A stretch of 64,000 bases of DNA from Temnothorax longispinosus. Taxonomy: Eukaryota; Arthropoda; Insecta; Hymenoptera; Formicidae. Below are positions 54,332-64,000 of the stretch, piece after piece. The notes beneath the pieces are model-generated. The model was not told the origin of the DNA and ran no database searches. It saw nothing but the letters and a program-made list of their open reading frames with translations. The position numbers were made by a program, and so were the translations under genes. The stretch covers positions 4,526,001 to 4,590,000 of the forward strand of contig NC_092358.1 in NCBI RefSeq assembly GCF_030848805.1, read 5' to 3'. Position 1 is the first letter of the stretch; each line of letters opens with the position of its first letter.

Positions 54332-57300
54332 TTGAAATTTATTTAAGAAAACTCGTAAAAAGTTTTATTACCTATAAAAAATTCTAAATTCAATTTTCTA
54401 ACACTCCCAAGTTAAACATCTTCTTGATTACAACAAAAAAATATTCATGTCTCGATCACTTTTTGTCGAGGAAAAATCATTTCGATTTTCCGCAAGGAAT
54501 AATCGTCACGCGAAACATTTCACATTTTAACGACCCGATGAAAGGTGCGTGCGAGCGACGTGAGTAATGCGATTCTTTTGACGCGTAATCGCGGTGTATA
54601 ATTCAAAGAGCGTTTCTGTTTTGCAACATATCGACGCACCGTCGCATCACACCAACACACTCTTGCGAATGCATAAGCACACCCGTCGTCGGTGCGTCCA
54701 AACACATCCGGAGATGCACGACCGATATCAGCTGACCGATACGGGCTTATCTTTTATTATTCCTTCTCCCGCGTTCGACTTTATTTATTGCTGCTGCCTA
54801 ATGCGTGAAACGGCGCACACGCACGTGTCGCGACATATGCGCAACCCGGCGAGCGACACGCACACACATAATTATGCCGAAGCGTTATTCGCGTAAACGT
54901 GCATTCGCGTGATATATCCGCGGATATATGCGCGATGGCGTGTATGTACCCGCTGTACGATACTCGCGTGATTCGTTTGGCTCCCGCGATATTACGGCGG
55001 TGCATGACAGAACCTCCATCATATATACGGTGCTCCGAAACTCTGTCTCCGATTATTTCAAGAAAATCCTAAGCTCCAAACTTCTTCATTGAAATCTTAT
55101 CGAGACAGAGCTTAGTTTAAGTGTTATAAATAATTAAAAATAAAAAGGTTTATACAAATTATTCAATTATAAAATTTCAAGTAATGAAACGTTTAGTAGC
55201 CGTACAAATTCCAAAAATTAAATTCTCCCTTTATAGAATTATTTGATATTTAGTTAAAAGGAAAAATTATACTGATCTATTTATTATATAAAGACTGAGC
55301 TCTCTGAACGGTGGAAAATCGACAACTGGGAGATCAAGCGGATATCTCCTTTATACTTTGACGCCGCTTTATATCGTTCGGCCAATTACGCTGCAGTCTG
55401 TGCGAAGTTACTGTATCGCGAATTGGAGGGAAGCGATGTCGAAGCGCGAATAATCAGTTTTCAAGCGTTTTAAAACAGAGGTTCGCGCACAGTGCGCATT
55501 CAGGCTTCAGATAAATTGCACCTGTCAATGCACCGGGACGGTTATAGGAATTACCTGTACTCTCGCCAGCTAAATATAGCGTCGATACGGTCGTTACGCA
55601 TTGATTTCATCGTTTTACGGCTATAACGTCGGTTGTTACCGGAACCTTCGAAACTTTTTTTTTTTCGCCGGAAGCGCTAGAGGCCCGTTAAGCGGTAAAC
55701 TTTATTTGCCAACTTGCATCAAGTAATTTTCATTAAAGATGTAACGACAATCTTGTCGTGAAGTATCGATTGATATGTTTACAAGCTTAACGCTTTCAAC
55801 TCATATTTCATATCATATCCCCGTGAAATGAATTTATTTACGACGAGTTTGAAATAACATCCTCGATGTTTATAAATTGCAAACTCCATAATTACTATTT
55901 ATAATACAAATCTGTAATAATAATTTAATGTAAATATACCGGAATATAGAATGCACATATAACACATGTAATGACAATTTATATAATTTATAGTAATGCA
56001 AATAATAATAATGCTACACGTATGGGAATATTATTCGCAATTCCTGTTTAATAAAGTATTATTATCAAGATCATGAGGATCCATCTATATTCATACCTAA
56101 AAATTAAAAAAAACATGCAAAAACAAAAGAAACAATGTTAAATAATTTTTTTACCGATCCTAAGCCTGCAGCTAGCGCACTTTTTCCTGTAATAATTACG
56201 CGTTACGTGATTACATCCGATATAGCTGTTCTCGAGCATGTAAACGCCGAGCATAAAACACGTTGCGCATCGATCGCGGAATACATTGCCGTATTAAGTA
56301 TATAAAAAAAAAGAGGAAGGTGACAAATCTTGCATCATTCGCGCGCGCTTCCCGGTGGTTTATCTTTCGCAAATACAGAAATCGCCTGATTTAATCCAGT
56401 GAAGATGTGAACGCGCACGCCACGAAACGCCGCTGCGGCTTCCCGCTCTTTTTCCGCGCAATAAACACCGCAGCGGGTTCTCCCTCGCCGCGCTTTACAA
56501 ACTTTATTCACAAGTACTAGTTTCAGCGAAATCGCTTAATAGCGAAAGTTAAGAACCCAAAGTGGATGTACATATCTATGGACGCTCGTGCAGTGAATGG
56601 AGTGCAACCGTATAGTGGCGCACAATCCTAAGTACGTTCAAGTCCAATCAAATGTTTACTCTTATTTAAATTGTTACGCATACTTCTCCGCTGTTTAGTG
56701 TCATCATAATTTTTATTATTATTCTACTTCATTCTCTTGATTTCATTATGCGATACTTCAATGTTGAGAGATAATCTGTTTTCGAATCTTCATACTTGTA
56801 ATCACTTATTGTTAGAGTCCTCGAAAAAATCTCGTCCATTATTGTTAAAAAATTTTCTCGATATATAATAAAATGTTTTACTGTTTATCTTCTATACGCA
56901 ACAATCTGATTGCTTGTCACCAAAGACTCCTTCTCGTCTGATAGCCTGTATTTATAATCGTATATATTATCAATATAAAATCGAAATCGATATGAAGATA
57001 TCTGACGATGTTTATCTCTCAGGCGGTCGGCGCCCTGCCAATGGCAACCATTTCGTCGCCGATGTCGATGTTTATATCGAACGACTACTGAAATTTTTGT
57101 TACTGTTAGAGAATCTAGATATTTCACTACTTTTTCCGAATTGACGTTTCTTTAAAGACTAGTATATAAACGTAAATTTTTATGATTAAAAAGAAATATA
57201 TTCATATTAGATCATTTAAAATTAAGTTATTAAAGATTATTTTCTGTTTTATAGAAAGAGAGTTTTAGATAAGCTATACAGAGATACACAAAATGTCACA

Positions 57301-60300
57301 CAAGTCATTCGTACATGATATTTTTCTATCTGTAAATTCCTTGACAGTGAAAAAATTGATTGATAACCATACGACCGATATCCTATTTAAATTATTACAT
57401 AGACTTAGAACATTTCCCGAGACTTTCTCCGGTTCCCAGATTTCCAGGTTTTTAACAACGATTGTACTACAGGCGTGATTGTTTCCTTTCTATGCTGCGT
57501 GTACTTAATTTTCCTGCATAATTTTTCTACGGAGGTTCGCGATAACCGCGGCGCACGGCGGCGCGTATTGTTACGTAAGTCGATACGGCCCACACGCCGC
57601 CGTTATTTATGTCATTTCAGAGGTTTTCTTTGGGTCAATCCGTTTACGAACAATATGCACATGCAGTTCACGACGCGAGAGCATCGAGAATGATCGCTCG
57701 CATTTTTCTTTGTGTCTGATGTAAATTTGTCTTTGAAATAGCGAATGACAGTAGAATTATACGGGTCTTATCGCATTGTCTCGACGCATAAAATTAAATT
57801 TTACACTCTGATCTAACGAAAAGATAGGCTAGTCTAATCTTTTAACAAATATAGAAATCAAATGCACAAAAGTATCAAAAATATTTTGCAAAGTTAGAAA
57901 ATAATTATATATTTAGTACTAATTACAAAAATAATTTATCAAATGATAATTTTTATACTGTGTGCAGACTGTCAAATTTAATCAGACTTGTAATTTTAAA
58001 AAGTACCTAATAATAATTTAAATGTGATTGTCATACTATGACATAAATGATTTGTCTCAATCTTAAACTTGGCAAGATATCTAAGTAAGATATATTTCTT
58101 TGTTGGCTACCTTGTCTCATAATTTCTTGTTTACAATCAAAATGTCGTTTTAAAATGCCAGGTTTAAATTAGATTTGTATATAAAAATATTAATACAGTT
58201 ATTTTCTATAATTATTAGTATATCTTCTGTATAAAAAAGTTTATTTCAGAATTGTATTTAAAAAAAACAAAAATTGTATATTTTCTACTATATATTTCCT
58301 CCACTTTACATTTTCAATTATAATATAATTCTAAACTAACACAGTCCTAAATTTAAAAAATTATGAATAATCCATCTTGTAATTTTTATATACAATATCT
58401 TTACGGAAGGTCTTCCCGAACGTCTGGAAGAAATCGTGAAATCGCGATAGGAGAAATTGATCGAGCCGATGGGAGGTCCATTTTCGCCGCATAAATTGCA
58501 AGATTACAGCGTTCCTCTTGCATGCGCGATCCGCGTGGTAAAATTAGCCGATGCTACCGGCGGCGGTGCGGCAAAAATTCGCGGCCATGCGTTAACGCGC
58601 GCGTGTGTGCAAGCGCGTGGGTGACGCGCGCGCGTGTTCATACGTGCGTATACATAGCCGACCCGCTGTCCGCGATTGCGCACGTTGTACGCACGATTCG
58701 TCGTGGCGCGTGTTAATTGATACGCGTTCGCAAGTACGTGTGTGCGCGAGAGCGTGGGACGGATAACGCTGGCGAACGTCGTGATATCGGTCGGTCGGCT
58801 TAACCCTCCGAATGAGAGAAACGAATGCGACTCGCTTTGCGAATTTTCTTCCATCGCCTGACATGTTTCGCAAAGTTTCGCAATAATCTGTTCGTTGCGT
58901 GTGTTCGGTAATACACACATTCGATGCATCCGATAATATTCCACATAAAAAAAAAATAATAAAAATGTTTCCTAACACAAGATATCTATAATAGATACGA
59001 GATTTCGCGTTTTGATTATGAGGTTTCAGTGATACACGACGAACATTTATAAAACAAATCTTACTTTTAACAGTAATCTTAAGTGAACTCTTTCTATAAA
59101 ACTGCTATAAAACTACTATAAAATATTATGCTTTCGCAATACAATTATCAAAGTATTCAATGTTAAACATTTAATAATTTTATAGAATATTTTTAAAATA
59201 TCAAAATTTTTGCATATTTATGCAATTTATATTATCGACCGATCCAAGGAAAAATTTAAAAATATACACAATTATGCCTCTTTGGCGCAATTTAGATAAC
59301 TACGAAATACTAAACACGAAGCATTGTGTGCATCCATTTCTCCTAGAAAATCGAAGTATCGGTCTCATGAAGCGGAACGATATTACGATCAAATTGATAC
59401 CATCGGAAACGTAATCGTCGTTGGGTGCATAGTTGAAAATATTTCAGGTCCGTCCCTGGTTTGCGTCAAGTGCGTCTTACGAAATCACGCGTTCCGTATC
59501 GCTGCGGCCGCACGCACGCGCGACTCGCAGATGCGCGTCACGATCGACACGCGCAGATTTTCCGCAAACAGCACGAATGCACGGACGACGGGTGAAACAC
59601 GCGCGCATCGCGCTGGGAAGCGTGAGAGAATTATTTTTTCTTTTTTCTTCTTTTCTTTTTTTTTTTCATTCTGCGAAATCATTACGGAGTACAATACCGA
59701 CGGTACTCCTTTCAGCGATATGCAACGACGCGTGCGTTTTTACAAATTGTACAATATAGTGTATTTTAGTATCGGTGGCACACCTAACTAGGAAGCAACT
59801 TAAACTCCTGTTTATATGTAACGAAAAAATCTGTTAAAGATAAGGATTTCTTTCGAGAAATGTAAATGCTCAAAACCTCGTGCATTTTCCGTTTCTTTTC
59901 GTTAACAGAATTACTGTATATATTTGTAGCGATTTTTTGTTTTAGTACATATTTTACGTTTTTAAAAATATTATTCTATAAAAAATTGTCCTGTTCACAG
60001 AAATAAACTGAGAATAACCTGCTTTAATATAATCATTTCCTCCTCTTTATACTCCTCATTTTCTTACGCTCCCATATCGATTTCTTGAAACAAAAGTAAT
60101 TAACTCGTACAATTCGATTATTACGAGCAAAAACGGGTTATCGCGATTAACTGCCGCTGGAGAGTAGTCTTGGGAAATACCGACAATCTTCTCGCGAATT
60201 TTACGTCGAAGAAAAACAGTTACGATTATATATTATGCACGCCATATTAAAGAACTTGATAAGACAATTTTCTATCTATAGCAGTGTCATTTGAAACGCA

Positions 60301-63300
60301 ATCCGCTGTCACTCGTCGATATACGCAATAAAGTGATTGGCGCATTTCACGAACGCAGCGATATTCTTTGTTCAAAATGGAACTGCACAAATCGATAACG
60401 CTTGTGGGAAAACTTGAGAAAGGTTTTACAAAGCCATACTTTAATAGCAACTTTTTTTCGTAGGGTAATGTACCAACGCGTATTTATATCTCTGGCATTT
60501 TAAGCGATATTAAAGAAATGTTGACATTACGGAAATGACACCTTGTTATTTATAATCGATTATTATAAAATAAAGCGACTATACGTGGGAGGTACCGCGA
60601 TCATTATACCGGATCCAATACCATATTTCCCGACATCCTGTTTCCTCAGGTCGGCTTTTACGCGCACTTAAGTGTACTTATATCGAACGGCCGTGGAACA
60701 ACGGGGATTGCTCCGCAAGAATTGTCACATTCTAGAATAATTTAGAGCCTCCGAGGGGGATAGTAAATTTCGGGATGGGGTAGTTTCGCTTCAGAGAGGG
60801 ATATTTCGTTTCGGCCGAACGTTCGTGTTAATTAGAAGCTGTGGGCAAATTTATTTGGAAGAAATGTAAGGTCTGCGTTAATTAGCGGGCGTGTGCGTAT
60901 TGCGAGACGGTGCGTGACGGCTAATGACGATATATCGTGGCCGAAGCTACGGAGATAACGAAGGCGCAGGACTGCTAAATAGGAGAATATACACTCCTCC
61001 AGCTCGTATGGGTGGCAGTAATCGCGAACAAAGTAATTGCTAATCGTTAAATTTCGAAACGGCATGTAATTAAGGTTACTTTCGTTATTTGCTTGAAGTG
61101 GAATGAGTATTCGAAAAGATGTCTCGCCGATTAAAAATTACGTGAAAAATATTTTTCTTTTCTATATGTCGACAAAAGATATATCGTAAAATAAAAAATG
61201 CAAGCATATACGGCGTATGAAATATATTAAACCACTTTTTGGCGGAATTATTAATTGGTTATATAGCAAGATGTGTGTGTTACTAGAAGGAGAATTGCTT
61301 ATTCTCAAATAATAATTCATCTAATTTATTATCTTTTATCTATGTTTTCAATGTTACCCACCAAATTATGGAATTTATATAATACAGGCAAATAATTAAT
61401 CACAAAGAAAAGATAATCTATACTGGAGACAAGATATACTAGGTTAAAAACAATAATGTAAATAATAATAATATTAACAGATTAAAAAGTAAAAGTTAGC
61501 TTTAAGGAGTTAATAATATCTTTTACAAACCGTAAAATAAATTCAATGTAATAAAATCGAGAATTAAATTTTTATTACAGTAAAAACTATTTGACTTTAA
61601 TTGAAAAATCTAATTTTATTTATTTACATTCTCCTTTCTTTTTAAGCAAATTTTTTACAAAAAAATGTATACGAAATATCTATATAAAATAGCCTTTCCT
61701 AAAATATTTTTACTGAGAAAATATCAAACCACAAATTTTTAAAGAGAGAACACGCATTATTTGGTTTTTATCGCCGTAGGAAACGCTTGCGCACACTGCG
61801 AAAGCTCCTTAAACTTTTACCTGGACAGAGGTATTTGAAAGTTCGTAGGAGTTTCGCGCCGGAGACGTAGTCGTAACTTTATGGCGCTTCGTTACAACTT
61901 CGACGACATTCCAAACAGTTTATCGACTGCCGTCTGAGAAAAAGAACATCGGTGTATCCATTTGAGAGGGAAAACGAGGCGAAGAGAGACATGAGAATAA
62001 TAGAGAGATGTACGGGATGCCCCTCGCAACTACCGAATATCCTTTCAATCACGAATACTGAATGATATATTATACAAAAACATCAGTTTCCTTAACATTT
62101 CACAAGTTACTGAAAATTGAAAGTTAAAGGTAGATTCTAATAAACTGAGTTCAAAAAATATAAATAAATAATCTTTTTCGTTTTCTTTTAAATGGCTTTA
62201 ATAAAATAATATAGTAAAAATATAATTTGAGTTTAGAATTGTTGAGATATTTAATGTTGAAGATAAAAATCTGTGGCAAATAAATTTGTTCTAGTTTTCG
62301 CTGCGGAAAAAGCGACTTGAATCTTCGATAGAATTTGTGATTGAAAGAAGTTCAGTTGTCTGGGACACCCTATATACCATGTGTCTCGAAATTCATGAGT
62401 CGGTTGACGCGGATCGATACGAATCGGCGCAATCGACGCGAAATCCAGGAGTCGATGCGGCGAACCGGGATTATCGTTGGAGTGACAGCGGTTGTAACGC
62501 ATTATAATTAAATGATGAATTTTAGAATGAGCAAATCGTTCGCTCGTAACGAGCCAGACCGCAATGACGGCGCGGTAATTTTGATCGCGGTAATAATTTA
62601 CGCTTTGTTTCTCCGCGGTGTAACGCAAATTTTGTTAAATTAATGGCGAGGAATAATCGAATCGTTCAACATAGGCAATATAATATAATGAAGAGAGAAT
62701 TATATTGCTATTATGCCGCAGCCGACCTGCACGGTTGACAGCAAGCGCTGAAAATTTTGTTTATACAACATTTTTATAACGCGACGAATGCGGGCGATCG
62801 ATTTTAGTAAACGTTCGTCTGAAATTTGAAAATTCCATGAATTTAATCTATAGTCTAGAAGTTATTCTAGATTCGTAGATTTTAGAGATCTCAGAATCTA
62901 TATAGATATATAGATTTGTAGCTTATGAAATTGCATTTGAGAATCCACGCATCTGAGATTCCGTGCATTTAAAGATCAACAGATCCGAGAAAACTATAAT
63001 GGGAAGATCCGTGCATTTAGGAATCTGGGTGAGTACTTGTTGAACAGAAGTTGTGAACAAAGAGATTTGTAGACTCGCTGATCTCTCAGAAAGAGTCAAT
63101 GAATTTAAGGCTGCAGCAGCTAGTGAATGATCGGCAGCTGTACGATCGGTCAAGGATAGTAATATTATCTGGATGTTCGAGTCAATTACTCGGCGAAATT
63201 GACGCGTAACGGCCGGACTTCCGGCGACGCGGAGGTATTCCGGTTCGGCCGGGTATTTTTCGCGCAACTTCACTCGGTTACGAGGTTCCGACGGGGGATA

Positions 63301-64000
63301 AGAGATGTCTGGTAGTAGCACCTAGCCGTCGTTAACCGATGGTAACGACCGGCCTCTCTCCCACCCACGTTTAAACGCGAGCTGAACAGGTAGGAAGTCC
63401 AACTGGAGAGAGAGAGAGAGAGAGAGGGGGGGGGAGAAGAAATGGACAGAGGGAGAAAGACAGAGAGAAAGAGGGGAAAGATGATGAAAGGAGGGAAGGA
63501 GCGAGAGTGTGAAAGATCGCGGGAGAAAGAACCTGAAAGGCGAAAGAAAGAGCGCCGGAGGAAAGGGACATCCAGAAGAAGCGCGAGGCCGGGTTAGTCT
63601 AGCTTGGCTAGCCTAGGCGAAAATAACGATGGCTCGCCATAAATCAGCCGGAGCGACGGTCACGACTGCGGGAATCGCACGGCACGGCGCGCGGCGAAAA
63701 AGCTCTGGTCGGTTACCAATGACTAATACCCCGTGGTGAGCTTTTTGCCGAGTGCTTCCTTTCACGCGCGCGACACGCTCGTGAACGGTGGCGGCGATGC
63801 TGGCTCGCTCTTATCGGTCGCTTGTCAAGTAAAAAGAACAATTGCACTACGACGAGACAAAGTACTGTCATGAAATATCGACAAATGATATTTAAAGATA
63901 TTTATGTCAGAATTCAGAGTATGTCATAAGAAATGCGAACGCGCGGATATTTAAATAATGATATTACGTATACTTTTTATAGAAGTTACGAAGCGCCGTG
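54332..64000. other. Upstream region or 5' intron of the BTB gene, no gene seen
   Basis: About 9.7 kb with no recognisable coding exon on either strand. AT-rich for most of its length, with CpG-rich islands at about 54540-55020, 58530-58800, 59500-59620 and 63600-63800 that produce chance open frames. The gene's 5' untranslated exons and promoter may lie here, but I cannot place them. Confidence 0.4.
63406..63555 (+). repeat. GA/purine-rich tract
   Basis: Opens with a GA dinucleotide run and a G run of nine, then continues as about 130 bases of nearly pure purine in GAAAG and GGAG units. It is next to a CpG-rich island at the right end of the window. Confidence 0.8.

Noticed and set aside
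62251..62628. 125-codon minus-strand frame
   Set aside because: No recognisable family or splice signals supporting an exon; composition is not convincing.

Overview
The window is nuclear DNA of an insect, most likely a hymenopteran such as an ant, bee or wasp. Genes are split by GT-AG introns, intergenic DNA is AT-rich but full of CpG, there are many simple repeats, and the protein families are insect-type. The order assignment is inference from composition and protein style, not from a database match.

Left 8 kb, compact: the 5' end of an NPAT/mute-like LisH gene lies on the minus strand (coding exons 256-1297, running off the left edge). It is head to head with a PET100-like gene on the plus strand (3348-3584), with about 2 kb between them that holds a well-formed 3' splice site and a three-copy tandem repeat of about 152 bp. 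Next on the plus strand is a complete ten-exon Rassf gene (4352-7202, 573 aa) with a LIM domain, an RA domain and a SARAH helix. All ten exons join in frame.

From 23.5 kb to at least 53.9 kb the minus strand carries one large BTB/zinc-finger transcription factor gene, tail to tail with Rassf. A BTB exon (52841-53899) and a 31-codon exon (51972-52064) can feed two alternative terminal zinc-finger exons: one with four C2H2 fingers (47454-48047) and one with six (23549-24664). Every junction is phase 0, so the gene can make isoforms with the same dimerisation module and different DNA-binding ends, as known for lola, fruitless and tramtrack. The BTB exon encodes two polyglutamine runs and a long Arg-Glu/Arg-Asp run. 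The 5' untranslated exons and promoter were not found and probably lie above 53.9 kb or outside the window.

The rest (about 7.2-23.5 kb, the introns, and 53.9-64 kb) shows no convincing protein gene. It holds microsatellites, AT-rich arrays, a 152-bp foldback element (54180-54331), a diverged tandem duplication (about 42384-42765) and an orphan TATA plus initiator promoter candidate (10672-10707). Functionally the window combines histone-locus transcription control (NPAT), cytochrome oxidase assembly (PET100), Hippo/Ras signalling (Rassf) and a chromatin or transcription regulator (BTB-ZF). Nothing suggests the four act in one pathway. I found no clearly new biological system; the most interesting items are the modular BTB-ZF locus and the foldback element.
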